Positions 1-7,579 of a stretch of DNA of 64,000 nucleotides are shown here, piece by piece (the first letter of the stretch is position 1; each line of letters starts with the position of its first letter). The position numbers and the translations under genes are program-made. This DNA comes from Rhizobiales bacterium UBA1912 (GTDB taxonomy: Bacteria; Pseudomonadota; Alphaproteobacteria; Rhizobiales; Devosiaceae): positions 186,001 to 250,000 of the forward strand of contig DDGC01000021.1 in assembly GCA_002337455.1 (NCBI GenBank). The letters run 5' to 3'. The notes beneath the pieces are model-generated. The model made no database searches and was not told the origin of the DNA. It worked only from the letters and a program-made list of their open reading frames with translations.

Positions 1-593
1 CCATGTTCGGCTCGCTCATCTTGCTGCCGATCTATATGCAGAACGTTCTGGGGCTCGATGCGTCCCAGACCGGGCTGACCCTGCTGCCGGGCGGGCTGGT
101 CATGGGCCTGATGGCACCGTTCGTTGGACGGCTGTTCGACAGGTTCGGGCCGACGGTGCTGATCGTGCCGGGAACCGTACTGGTGAGCGGGGTGCTCTGG
201 GGTATGACGACGCTGAATCAGTTCACGTCGATCTATTTCATCCTCGGGCTTCACATCACGCTCAGCCTTGGGCTGGCGCTGATGTTCACCCCGCTGTTCA
301 CCTCGAGCCTCGGCTCGTTGCCCCGTCATCTCTATTCGCATGGCAGCGCGGTGATCGGCACCATCCAGCAGGTCGCCGGCGCGGCGGGCATCGCGTTGTT
401 CGTCTCGTTGATGACGCTGCGCGCCGCCGATCTCGTTGCAGATGGCATCGAAGCTGTCCCGGCCATGTCGCAAGGCATCCAGCTCGCATTCCTGTGCGGG
501 GCGATCATCTCGATGTTCGCGATCGTGGCAGCGTTCTTCATCCGGCGGCCACCGGCCGAGCCCCTGGGGGCCGAATCGGTGCCCGGGCACTGA
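1..593 (+). CDS. DHA2-family MFS efflux transporter, C-terminal part (5' truncated by window)
   Basis: Inner-membrane proton-driven multidrug efflux protein of the EmrB/QacA (DHA2) type. Only the last ~197 residues are inside the window; the first in-window ATG (position 3) is probably internal, because the protein begins in the middle of a membrane segment. The visible part has about six hydrophobic segments. It carries a GLTLLPGG motif followed by a Gly-rich loop (FVGRLFDRFGP), typical of the segment around TM9-10 of DHA2 transporters, and ends in a short charged cytosolic tail (IRRPPAEP). A strong hairpin terminator follows directly, so this is the last gene of its transcript. Family assignment is good; the substrate cannot be told. 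Confidence 0.85.
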   Translation, partial: MFGSLILLPIYMQNVLGLDASQTGLTLLPGGLVMGLMAPFVGRLFDRFGPTVLIVPGTVLVSGVLWGMTTLNQFTSIYFILGLHITLSLGLALMFTPLFTSSLGSLPRHLYSHGSAVIGTIQQVAGAAGIALFVSLMTLRAADLVADGIEAVPAMSQGIQLAFLCGAIISMFAIVAAFFIRRPPAEPLGAESVPGH

Positions 594-594
594 T

Positions 595-635
595 CCAGAA
601 AAAGGCGCTGCCCTCGGGCGGCGCCTTTTTTCTGG
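595..635 (+). terminator. Rho-independent terminator after the MFS gene
   Basis: An A-rich left arm (CCAGAAAAAGGCGC) pairs with a T-rich right arm (GCGCCTTTTTTCTGG) around a small GC-rich loop. The run of six T at 626-631 follows the GC core. The A/T symmetry means it could also stop transcription coming from the right. Confidence 0.85.
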
Positions 636-841
636 CGGACTTTGGCCGATTTGACCGGCTACAAGAACGTACCGTTCACAAATTCCTAACTTGAGTTAAA
701 CCGCGTAAGCGTTATCAACAACGAAGGTTTTCGTAAAAGCGCGTACGGCGCGAGCGCCAGTCGTTGTTGGGGGACAGCCGAAACCTTCAGACGAATTTAC
801 AATTCGCCGAGCCGAAAGGCTTTGCGAAGGAAGGTCCCTCT
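633..841 (+). promoter_or_regulatory. Upstream and leader region of sqdB-like operon with stem-loops
   Basis: About 200 bp without a gene. It holds a TAACT-TG-AGTTA dyad near 693-704 and an ACGAA/TTCGT hairpin at 721-734. Inverted copies CAACAACGA (716-724) and TCGTTGTTG (761-769) flank a GC-rich stretch. Close to the start there is a nested stem: TTCGC (803-807), GCC-GAAA-GGC (811-820) and GCGAA (824-828). The last arm overlaps the Shine-Dalgarno stretch AAGGAAGG (827-834). No clear sigma-70 promoter was identified. The structures are seen in the sequence; a regulatory role is inference. Confidence 0.4.
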
Positions 842-2062
842 ATGTCTAAAACGGTTCTTGTTCTTGGCGGCGATGGCTTTTGTGGCTGGCCCACATCGCT
901 TCATCTTTCGGCACTTGGATATGAAGTCGTTATAGTTGACAACTTCGCCCGCCGGCATATTGCCGAAGAACTTGGCGCTCCGAGCCTGACACCCATCAGC
1001 AGCATCGACGAACGCCTCAACACCTGGAAAGAGGTGAGCGGGCACGACATCGATATTGTCGAACTCGATATCGCCCGGGACCGGTGCGAGCTGCGGCGCT
1101 TGCTGGCGTCGGTCCGGCCCGATGCCATAGTCCATTTCGCCGAACAGCGCGCCGCTCCCTACTCGATGCGTGACGCAGCGCGCAGGGCCTACACTGTCGA
1201 CAACAACATAAACGGCACCCACAACGTGCTGTCCGCTATTGTCGAACTCGGGCTCGATACGCACTTTGTCCATCTCGGGACGATGGGTGTTTATGGTTAT
1301 GAGGGCGACGGGCTGGAAATCCCTGAAGGGTATCTCGACGTCGTCGTCGAAGGACCCGACGGTGCCCGGCATCCGCGCTCGATCCTTTATCCCACCAAGC
1401 CCGGAAGCATCTATCACCTGACCAAATCCATGGATCAGCTGATGTTTCAGTTCTATGCCCGAAATGACCGGATGAAGATCACCGATCTGCACCAGGGCAT
1501 CGTATGGGGCACCCAGACCGAGCAAACCCGGCTCGATCCTGCGCTCATCAACCGGTTCGACTATGACGGCGATTACGGCACCGTGCTCAACCGCTTCCTT
1601 ATGCAGGCGGCCGCCGGGCATCCGCTGACCGTCCACGGGACCGGTGGGCAGACCCGTGCTTTCATCAACATCCAGGACACGGTGCGCTGCGTCGCCCTGG
1701 CGATCGAAAATCCGCCTGCCGCCGGCGACCAGGTTCGCATCATCAACCAGGTGGCCGAGACCCATCGCGTACGCGATCTGGCCGAACTGGTTGCCGAACT
1801 CACCGGCGCCGACATCGAGTATCTGGACAACCCGCGCAGCGAGGCCGCTGAAAACGATCTCGCGGTTTCCAGCAAGACCCTGAAGGGTCTCGGTCTCGAA
1901 CCGATCCTGCTGCGCGACGAGTTGCTGACCGAGACCGTGGACATTGCCCTGCGCTTCATCGAGCGGGCCAATCTCGACACAATTCCGGCAACCGCGCTGT
2001 GGCCCGGCCGGCGCGAGACTGAAACGCCACAACTCGAAGCGCCGCGTTTCGCCCTGCGATGA
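842..2062 (+). CDS. sqdB: UDP-sulfoquinovose synthase-like NAD-dependent epimerase (SqdB/SQD1 family)
   Basis: 406-residue extended short-chain dehydrogenase. SqdB/SQD1 converts UDP-glucose plus sulfite to UDP-sulfoquinovose in the cytosol. The start at 842 has AAGGAAGG just upstream; an in-frame ATG at 764 lies in the leader and lacks such a site. Visible motifs: NAD-binding GGDGFCG (residues 9-15), the SQD1 hallmark HFAEQRAAPYSM (about 98-109), T147 in LGTMGVYG, and the YHLTK catalytic pair Y191/K195 preceded by YPTKPGS. The stop overlaps the next gene's ATG (ATGA), and that gene is BcsB-like followed by a GT2. Its product is therefore more likely fed to a polysaccharide synthase than, or as well as, to the sulfolipid SQDG; no sqdD or sqdC homologue is nearby. 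Family assignment strong, exact nucleotide sugar inferred. Confidence 0.85.
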   Translation: MSKTVLVLGGDGFCGWPTSLHLSALGYEVVIVDNFARRHIAEELGAPSLTPISSIDERLNTWKEVSGHDIDIVELDIARDRCELRRLLASVRPDAIVHFAEQRAAPYSMRDAARRAYTVDNNINGTHNVLSAIVELGLDTHFVHLGTMGVYGYEGDGLEIPEGYLDVVVEGPDGARHPRSILYPTKPGSIYHLTKSMDQLMFQFYARNDRMKITDLHQGIVWGTQTEQTRLDPALINRFDYDGDYGTVLNRFLMQAAAGHPLTVHGTGGQTRAFINIQDTVRCVALAIENPPAAGDQVRIINQVAETHRVRDLAELVAELTGADIEYLDNPRSEAAENDLAVSSKTLKGLGLEPILLRDELLTETVDIALRFIERANLDTIPATALWPGRRETETPQLEAPRFALR

Positions 2063-3714
2063 AAGACTTTCTGCGTCTGCTGTTTATCGCGATTCTGAGC
2101 TTTGTGATTGTCGGCGTCGCCATCGCCTACACACGCGATAGCGACGTGCTGGCGCGGCTGACAACGGCCGTGGACACCTCGGCGTTGCCGAAGCTGGAAT
2201 TTCCTGCAGCCGACCCCAACGCACCCGATGACGACGGCGCCACCGAGATATGGATTTCCCGGCCCCGAGCCGACCAATGGGTCGGGCTTGCCGGTTTCCC
2301 CGATTCGGCCGAAATCCGCTTCGCCCTGCCATCGGGGATCAATTTTTCGGCCGGCACCCTTAAGCTCGCGCTCGACTCGCAACTGGGTGCGGATGGGGAC
2401 GGGCGCGTCACGATCAGCGTAGATGGAGTGCGTCGTGGCGAGGTTGTGCTCGATGCGGGCCTCACCCGCCACGACGTCGAGATCGCACTTGCCCCCGACG
2501 AATTGCTGTCGAATGCGGTGGTTGTGACGCTGGATGGCCGCGGCACGACAAGCGGCGGCCAGATCTGCCCGGTCGATGCCGCCAATTCGGGCGCGGCGAT
2601 CACTCTGAGCGCCGATAGCGGACTGGCGCTGTTCACCGACGATCCCATCGATACCCGTGCAGTGCGCATCGCTACGATGGGGGACCCGGCGTGGCTCGGA
2701 TTGGGGAGCGATGCCGAGGCGCAGGCGCGGGCAATCTGGGCGCGGCAGGACCTTGCCCGCAGGGGCATGGAAGTGCGCTTTGCCGCCGCTGATGCCACGC
2801 CCGATCTCGTCATGGCACAGATTGCCGGCTCGGCGCTCACGCTCGATCCCGATGGCCGCGTCGCAGTTTCAGGCGCAGCAGGGATCGATGCTTTGCTCGC
2901 CGCCCGCATGTCTGCCTCAATGCTGCCTGCACCCGATGCCTGGCCGGTGTCCGTTGACGAGCTTTCGGCCGAAACCTTGCTCAAGAATTTTCGTGGATCG
3001 CGGCGCTGGACAATTCCCTACGTTCTTGCCGATCTGCCCGACGGCTTGATGCCGCGGCGCTTTGCGATCGATCTCAAGACCTCGACACTGGCGCCGGGCA
3101 ATGACTGGGTGGTGCGCGTTTCGCTCAACGGCAATCTGCTCAAGACCGAGCGGTTCGACGGGCAGGAGGATATGATTTCGCTCGACGTCACACTGCCGTC
3201 CGAAATCCAGACCCTGTCCAACGCCATTCTGATCGAATTGATCGACACGAGCCCCAACGACTCGATCTGCCGGGCCGGCCCGGACGCACAGGCGCAGCTG
3301 TTGCCCACCTCCCGTCTGACCCCGCAGGGCGTCCAGCCGGCCGAGGGGTGGCCGCAGATGGTGCGGGCGCTGGCCGCGGACCAGACGATCGGGCTCAAGG
3401 TTGCAACGGCCCTGTCGCGCGGCGAAGCCCGGACGGCAGCGGCGCTGCTGGGAAGCTTCCTGCCGGTCCGGAGCAGCGTAGTGTTCGGAACGGAAGTCGA
3501 TACCGCGCCGGCAAAGATCGAGATGACCACGGCGGGCGGCCTTAAGTCCGCGTTGCGCCTTGCCGGTCAATTCGGTGCCGGTGCGCAGACCATCTGGCTG
3601 GTCGTGCCCAATGAGGACAAGGACCCGACCTTGATCGCGGTTGCCGACCCACGCGCCGCTGCGCTGATCGAGCACCTCGATGATAACGCAGCGGTCATGC
3701 TGATCGACCGCTGA
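2059..3714 (+). CDS. BcsB-like periplasmic polysaccharide synthase subunit, N-terminally anchored
   Basis: 551 residues with one N-terminal membrane anchor or uncleaved signal (about residues 5-24), then a long periplasmic region. Two BcsB-like halves are visible. Each has a carbohydrate-binding beta-domain (GINFSAGTLKLALDSQ and SLNGNLLKTERFDG regions) ending in a Cys-containing strand (GGQICPVD and NDSICRAG...QLLPTS), the pattern seen in true BcsB (compare the gene at 58981). It is shorter than BcsB (about 750 residues) and lacks BcsB's C-terminal membrane helix, which in cellulose synthase contacts BcsA. It overlaps sqdB by 4 nt and is followed after 2 nt by a GT2, so it is probably the co-polymerase of that GT2. 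The exported glycan is unknown. Confidence 0.7.
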   Translation: MKDFLRLLFIAILSFVIVGVAIAYTRDSDVLARLTTAVDTSALPKLEFPAADPNAPDDDGATEIWISRPRADQWVGLAGFPDSAEIRFALPSGINFSAGTLKLALDSQLGADGDGRVTISVDGVRRGEVVLDAGLTRHDVEIALAPDELLSNAVVVTLDGRGTTSGGQICPVDAANSGAAITLSADSGLALFTDDPIDTRAVRIATMGDPAWLGLGSDAEAQARAIWARQDLARRGMEVRFAAADATPDLVMAQIAGSALTLDPDGRVAVSGAAGIDALLAARMSASMLPAPDAWPVSVDELSAETLLKNFRGSRRWTIPYVLADLPDGLMPRRFAIDLKTSTLAPGNDWVVRVSLNGNLLKTERFDGQEDMISLDVTLPSEIQTLSNAILIELIDTSPNDSICRAGPDAQAQLLPTSRLTPQGVQPAEGWPQMVRALAADQTIGLKVATALSRGEARTAAALLGSFLPVRSSVVFGTEVDTAPAKIEMTTAGGLKSALRLAGQFGAGAQTIWLVVPNEDKDPTLIAVADPRAAALIEHLDDNAAVMLIDR

Positions 3715-3716
3715 CC

Positions 3717-5552
3717 ATGCTGCAGCGCGCGCCAAAGGATCACGATTACTGGTCGGTGGACAGCGCGCCTGCAAAGCTGACGCGACCGCTTTCGATCTGG
3801 GCGGCGCCGACCCTTCTGGTAATATTTACAGCAGTAGCCGCGGCATTGCTGGCGGCCATCAGCGCCGAGCCGCTGGCCGCAATCTTTCCCAATGGCGACG
3901 TTGTATTCTCACCCTATCTGGGCATCCATTCCATTCCGCTGCGCATCTTCATGGTCTCGTTCTTCGTCGCCTTTTCGGCGGTGGGCGCCAGGGCGCCCCA
4001 GCGGTTGCGTTTTTTCCTTGAAGTCACACTCTATTACATCGTCGTTTGCGCCGCGTTCGATCTCATCAACATCGCTGCCTACCGGCTGACGGGCTTCGTC
4101 TATTCGATCCACGTGGTCGAAATTCTTTCCGGCCTGTTCGGCTTTTATATCTTCTCGATCCGCCTGCTCGACCAGGGGACGATGCCCCGCCGGGCTCCGT
4201 TTGCCCCGTTCAACCCGCGGTTCAAGGTGACGTCGTTCATTCTGATCGTGCTTGCCGTCGGTGCGGCAATTGCCGTTTCCCTCTGGATCGATACGCTCGA
4301 TCTGCCGCTGGTGGGCGATCTGCGCTCGGTTGCTTTGCTTGGCGGCACGGGGCCGGGGGTGTTCCTGTTCCTGCCGGTGCTGTTCTTCCTGCTCTATGTA
4401 TTGGGGACGCTCCGCGCCCTGTTGCGGCGTAAGCCCAGATACTGCCCACCGGTCACGGCCATCATTCCTGCGCACAACGAGGCCCATATCCTGCCGCGCA
4501 CGCTGAACGCGCTCGAAAAAGCGGCCGCCCAATATGGTGGCGAGGTCAATGTGTTGGTGCTCGACAACTGCTCTACCGATGGGACCGCCCAAACGGCACT
4601 TCGCATTTTTGCCGATCTGCCCAATCTGCGAGGACAGGTTTTCGACGTGCCGATTCCTGGAAAGTCGAACGCGCTCAATGCGGGCATCGCCCGGACCACG
4701 ACCGAAATCGTTATCCGTATCGACGCCGATACACAGGTATCTCCGGCCTCGGTCGGGCGGGCCGTACGCCACTTCTGGCGCGGCGACGTCGGCGTGGTAG
4801 GGGGATTGCCCATTGCCCCGGGAACCGGGAAATTTGACAGGGCGCGCAACCTCGAAACCCTTCTCAAGCACGGCTATTATCAGGTCGCCTATGGCGCGGT
4901 TGACGCCATCGTCGGCGTGCCCGGCATGCTTGCTGTCTATCGTACGGAGGCCGTGCGCAATGTCGGTGGCTTTACCGGTGGCATGAACGGGGAAGATACC
5001 GACATGTCGCTGCGCATCGGCGAGATGGGCTTCCGCGTCGTCGGCGATCCGACGATCACCTATGTCTCCGAAGTTCCTGCAAGCTGGAAGCATCTGCGCG
5101 AACAGCGCATGCGCTGGTTCCGCTCGGTCTATCATGTTTCGTCGCGCAACCGCGATTACCTCGACGGCTGGATGCCCTCGGTGCGCGGCAAGATCATCCT
5201 GCCCTTCATGCTGCTCAACTCGGGCCGACGGGCCATGACGGTGCCCTTGGTGATCTTTGGCGTGCTGTATTATTTCGTGGGGTTCAATCCGCAAAGCCCA
5301 CTGACGGTTCAGGCGGTTTTTGCTGTGGTTCTGGGGGCGCCGGCCCTCATGGCAGCTTTTGCAGCGTTGGCCAACGGCCGGATCGGGGCTTTGATCGGGT
5401 TGCCCGAATATATAGCGTTCAGGCTGGTGCGGTCCTATCTGACGCTCGAATCCGTGCTTTCAATAGCGTTCGGCGAAACGGCCCCGCGTGAGGCACAACT
5501 GCTGTTGCCGCCGCCCGCCGTAACACAGGATAAAATGCAACCAACTTCCTAA
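3717..5552 (+). CDS. Membrane GT2 polysaccharide synthase (cellulose-synthase-like)
   Basis: 611-residue processive-type family 2 glycosyltransferase of the inner membrane. About five or six hydrophobic segments occupy residues 28-235. The catalytic domain (about 245-470) follows, with D283 (VLDNCSTDG), D336-A-D338, GEDTD at 425-429 (candidate base D427) and the acceptor-site motif QRMRW at 463-467. C-terminal membrane segments lie at about 490-600. These are the D, DxD, ED and Q(R)xRW signatures of synthases such as cellulose and hyaluronan synthase. There is no PilZ domain, so it is not regulated like BcsA. It lies 2 nt after the BcsB-like gene and in one operon with the SqdB-like enzyme. 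It plausibly polymerises a sugar made by that enzyme; the product is inferred, not shown. Confidence 0.8.
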   Translation: MLQRAPKDHDYWSVDSAPAKLTRPLSIWAAPTLLVIFTAVAAALLAAISAEPLAAIFPNGDVVFSPYLGIHSIPLRIFMVSFFVAFSAVGARAPQRLRFFLEVTLYYIVVCAAFDLINIAAYRLTGFVYSIHVVEILSGLFGFYIFSIRLLDQGTMPRRAPFAPFNPRFKVTSFILIVLAVGAAIAVSLWIDTLDLPLVGDLRSVALLGGTGPGVFLFLPVLFFLLYVLGTLRALLRRKPRYCPPVTAIIPAHNEAHILPRTLNALEKAAAQYGGEVNVLVLDNCSTDGTAQTALRIFADLPNLRGQVFDVPIPGKSNALNAGIARTTTEIVIRIDADTQVSPASVGRAVRHFWRGDVGVVGGLPIAPGTGKFDRARNLETLLKHGYYQVAYGAVDAIVGVPGMLAVYRTEAVRNVGGFTGGMNGEDTDMSLRIGEMGFRVVGDPTITYVSEVPASWKHLREQRMRWFRSVYHVSSRNRDYLDGWMPSVRGKIILPFMLLNSGRRAMTVPLVIFGVLYYFVGFNPQSPLTVQAVFAVVLGAPALMAAFAALANGRIGALIGLPEYIAFRLVRSYLTLESVLSIAFGETAPREAQLLLPPPAVTQDKMQPTS

Positions 5553-5589
5553 AACGCCCGTTGGTGCGCTAAGGCCCATAGTGGCCCCA

Positions 5590-5609
5590 CTTCATCGCGT
5601 TCGATGAAG
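5590..5609 (+). promoter_or_regulatory. Perfect 8-bp hairpin just upstream of a small gene's ribosome site
   Basis: CTTCATCG (5590-5597), loop CGTT, CGATGAAG (5602-5609). It ends 2 nt before the GGAG ribosome-binding site of the small gene starting at 5626. There is no T run, so it is more likely a translational or processing element than a terminator. Confidence 0.4.
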
Positions 5610-5625
5610 TTGGAGAACCAGCGTC

Positions 5626-5799
5626 ATGCGCTACCCTCTTTGGGCGTTCCTTTTCGTCTTCCTGCTGCCGCCCTTCGCGCTGCACGCGGCGCTGGCCGGA
5701 AAAGCGGAATTTGAAGCGCACCCGGCGCCGGTCGAGCGGACGGAAACCGTGCTTTTTGCACAGGTCGAACCCGTCCCCGTCACACGGCACGCCTTCTAG
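5626..5799 (+). CDS. Small hypothetical secreted or membrane-anchored protein
   Basis: 57 residues starting at ATG 5626, with GGAG at 5612-5615. The N-terminus (LWAFLFVFLLPPFALHAAL) is a typical signal peptide or single membrane helix, followed by a short polar tail rich in Glu, Pro and Val. I do not recognise the family. Support comes from the ribosome site, the clear signal-like N-terminus and the upstream hairpin. It stands alone between the glycan locus and the prophage remnant. Confidence 0.45.
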   Translation: MRYPLWAFLFVFLLPPFALHAALAGKAEFEAHPAPVERTETVLFAQVEPVPVTRHAF

Positions 5800-5812
5800 A
5801 CTGGCTGCCCCT

Positions 5813-5911
5813 TCACGCAAACCAGACCGCGGCCACGACAAAAGCCCTCAACCAAGGCTGCGAGACGACTGCCGGCAGGGCCAGCACCATAAACGGGAAA
5901 GCCGCCAACAT
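5813..5911 (-). CDS. Possible 32-residue hydrophobic miniprotein
   Basis: ATG at 5911 on the minus strand, preceded by GAAAGGA at a normal distance. It encodes 32 residues that are almost entirely hydrophobic (one or two short membrane segments around MVLALPAVV and AFVVAAVWFA). It runs convergent to the 57-residue gene. Nothing beyond the ribosome site and the hydrophobic pattern supports it, so it could be chance. Confidence 0.25.
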   Translation of the reverse strand: MLAAFPFMVLALPAVVSQPWLRAFVVAAVWFA

Positions 5912-6024
5912 TGGGAAGTCCTTTCTCAGTAGGGCCCAAGTGGATCTGCCGCTCGGCCGAAAAAATCTTTGCGCCTCAGGCAGACAGCAGGAAATTTCCG
6001 ACGAAACAGCTTGCCCAGGATGCT

Positions 6025-6049
6025 GGAAGGATTGGCTGGGGAACCTGGA
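6025..6049 (+). repeat. Left attachment-site copy (25-bp direct repeat)
   Basis: Identical over 25 bp to 7580-7604, including the GGCTGGGGAACCTGGA segment that is the tRNA-Gln 3' end. The flanking bases differ on both sides, so the match limits are exact. Confidence 0.8.
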
Positions 6050-6108
6050 CCTACCAGTTGAAAGATACATATAACGATTTCAACGGGTTATCAAGATCGG
6101 CGAGCAAA

Positions 6109-6129
6109 AAAGTGGATCAAAGTGGATCA
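6109..6129 (+). repeat. Two tandem AAAGTGGATCA repeats near the left att copy
   Basis: AAAGTGGATCA occurs at 6109-6119 and again at 6119-6129, one helical turn apart. They begin about 60 bp inside the left att copy. The same word occurs near the right end. Spacing and placement resemble arm-type sites of phage integrases. Confidence 0.55.
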
Positions 6130-6232
6130 CCTTTTTGGGGTGCTTTTGGTGATGCCAATGTCGCGATGATTGAGGTAATGCGCAGCAGCTTGAATCGAGT
6201 AGACTTCTCCCAAATTCTTGGGGGAGTTGAAC

Positions 6233-7051
6233 TTGAAGGATCAAGCGAACGATAAGCGCAGCCCGATAATTGCCGTCGCGCTTCTGGTCACGGCGGCATT
6301 CCTTGGCCTGTTTGGATGGCTGTTAAACGGCACCGGCACTTGCCCAGATGGCTGGTGGCTGTGGCATCGGGTAAGCTGTCTTGAGCCTAACGCATTGGGC
6401 GACACTTTCGCTGGAGCGTTTGCGCCCGTCGCATTTGTCTGGCTGGTCGCTGCGGTTCTCTTACAGCGCAATGAATTGGCTGCGCAGCGGCAAGAACTTC
6501 GCGAGGCGCGAGTTGTTTCTACGCAGCAGGTAGAGGAAGCAAAAAAGAATGTTCTGCTCATTGCCGAACAAACCGAGCTCCTGCGGAGTGACAGGGAGAG
6601 AGTGGAGCAGAGAGAGGCTGACGAAGATATTGATGAGATGATTTCAATTCTTGTCGCCAACTTGCGGAATAATGTTAATAGAACTTATATCACCGAGCAG
6701 TTAGGGACTGAAGACGCGTTCGGAAATGAAAATTATGACTCAAGGATAAATGTAAGTCCATCTCAGAATGACTACAGTGAACTTGAGGAATACGTAGGTG
6801 AAATCCGAGATCTGCTCATTGAGGCTGGAATGCTGTCGCGTCAAGGTGTAAAATTTCGGCATAGTGGTCAGTATGCATACTCTGCATTGCTGCCGACTAT
6901 CAGCCAAATCGACCACCTAAGACAGAAGGCTTCACCACCCAAAAGGGCGCTGCTCAATCTCCGGGGTTTCGATGGTCTCACTCGGTTTGTTCCCGAACTG
7001 GTTAATTTGATTAAAGAACACGGCGAAGAAGAAGATGACATTCCATTTTAA
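6233..7051 (+). CDS. Hypothetical two-helix membrane protein with coiled coil (island cargo)
   Basis: The preferred start is TTG 6233, 6 nt after GGGGGAG (6220-6226), giving 272 residues; an earlier TTG at 6218 lies on top of that site. There are two membrane segments (AVALLVTAAFLGLFGWLL and AGAFAPVAFVWLVAAVLL), followed by a charged, Gln/Glu/Arg-rich coiled coil (RNELAAQRQELREAR through the QVEEAKKN and RERVEQRE regions), then a soluble C-terminal domain. Proteins with this ALGDTFAGAFAPVAF-LVAAVLLQ architecture are scattered among proteobacterial accessory genes and have no assigned function that I know of. Base composition is more AT-rich than the surrounding genes, consistent with the mobile remnant around it. 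Function not recognised. Confidence 0.65.
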   Translation: MKDQANDKRSPIIAVALLVTAAFLGLFGWLLNGTGTCPDGWWLWHRVSCLEPNALGDTFAGAFAPVAFVWLVAAVLLQRNELAAQRQELREARVVSTQQVEEAKKNVLLIAEQTELLRSDRERVEQREADEDIDEMISILVANLRNNVNRTYITEQLGTEDAFGNENYDSRINVSPSQNDYSELEEYVGEIRDLLIEAGMLSRQGVKFRHSGQYAYSALLPTISQIDHLRQKASPPKRALLNLRGFDGLTRFVPELVNLIKEHGEEEDDIPF

Positions 7052-7095
7052 TTGCCTCGTATTTGAGGGATTCACATTCTGTTCTTATTCTGGCA

Positions 7096-7121
7096 TATTG
7101 CGGTAACATAATACCGCAATA
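7096..7121. promoter_or_regulatory. 10-bp inverted repeat between island genes
   Basis: TATTGCGGTA (7096-7105) and TACCGCAATA (7112-7121) around ACATAA. It has no T run, and sits between the membrane protein gene and the portal fragment. It may be a phage operator or a degenerate terminator. Confidence 0.4.
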
Positions 7122-7128
7122 GCTGAGT

Positions 7129-7413
7129 TTGACCCGGTTGCTGAAGACCCTCGACCGTTTCAAGCGTCTCTTTGAGCGCAAAAGCTACACGCTCACCGAC
7201 CCCGATTTCCCGCTCAGCATTTTTGGCATCACGCATTCGGCCAGCGGCATCCCCCTCACCGCTGCCAACGCCATGCGCGTTCCCGCTGTTGCCGCTGCCG
7301 TCGAACTGATCGCCACGGCCATCGGCAACTTGCCGGTAAAGGTCTATAAGCTCACGAGTGCCCATGAGGTGCTGAAGCTCAACAGGGACGATCTGCCGAG
7401 CGTAATTAAGTAG
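7129..7413 (+). pseudogene. Phage portal protein (HK97 family), N-terminal fragment
   Basis: 94 codons from a TTG at 7129. The first ~75 residues match the start of HK97-type portal proteins: a basic N-terminus (LLKTLDRFKRLFERK), then the conserved segment with SGIPLTAANAMRVPAVAAAVELIATAIGNLPVKVYK. Intact portals are about 400 residues and form the dodecameric DNA gate of the capsid. Here the reading changes to unrelated sequence after VKVYK and stops at 7413. I read it as a recombination-truncated relic of the prophage that used the tRNA-Gln site. No neighbouring head genes remain. Confidence 0.65.
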
Positions 7414-7499
7414 AGCCGCGACGCTTGAGCCGGATGCCATGCAATTCTCCTTCCCCTAGTCTATAGCGAGGCCACTTATGGAGATGCACATTTTGAAAA

Positions 7500-7553
7500 A
7501 AAATGGATCACCAAAGTGGATCAGTGATAGGCCGCGAAACCCTTGTAAACCCT
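7500..7553 (+). repeat. Short direct repeats near the right att copy
   Basis: AAAGTGGATCA at 7513-7523 and a one-base-deleted copy (AAATGGATCA) ending at 7510 mirror the left-end pair. Next to them AAACCCT occurs at 7537-7543 and 7547-7553, again 10 bp apart. All are within about 80 bp of the right att copy, as expected for recombinase or excisionase arm sites. Confidence 0.5.
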
Positions 7554-7579
7554 AGAGTTTTAGCGATATCAATGACTTA

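Noticed and set aside
797..2032. Long antisense frame opposite sqdB
   Set aside because: Codon pattern mirrors the sense gene; sqdB has clear family motifs and the antisense product has none.
6025..6049. Left repeat as a second tRNA gene
   Set aside because: Only the 3' 17 nt of the tRNA are present; no anticodon arm or 5' acceptor strand is found upstream or downstream.
5911..6255. 114-codon plus-strand frame spanning the left att repeat
   Set aside because: It crosses the 25-bp repeat and the tandem 11-mers, has no ribosome site and no protein-like pattern; most likely chance.
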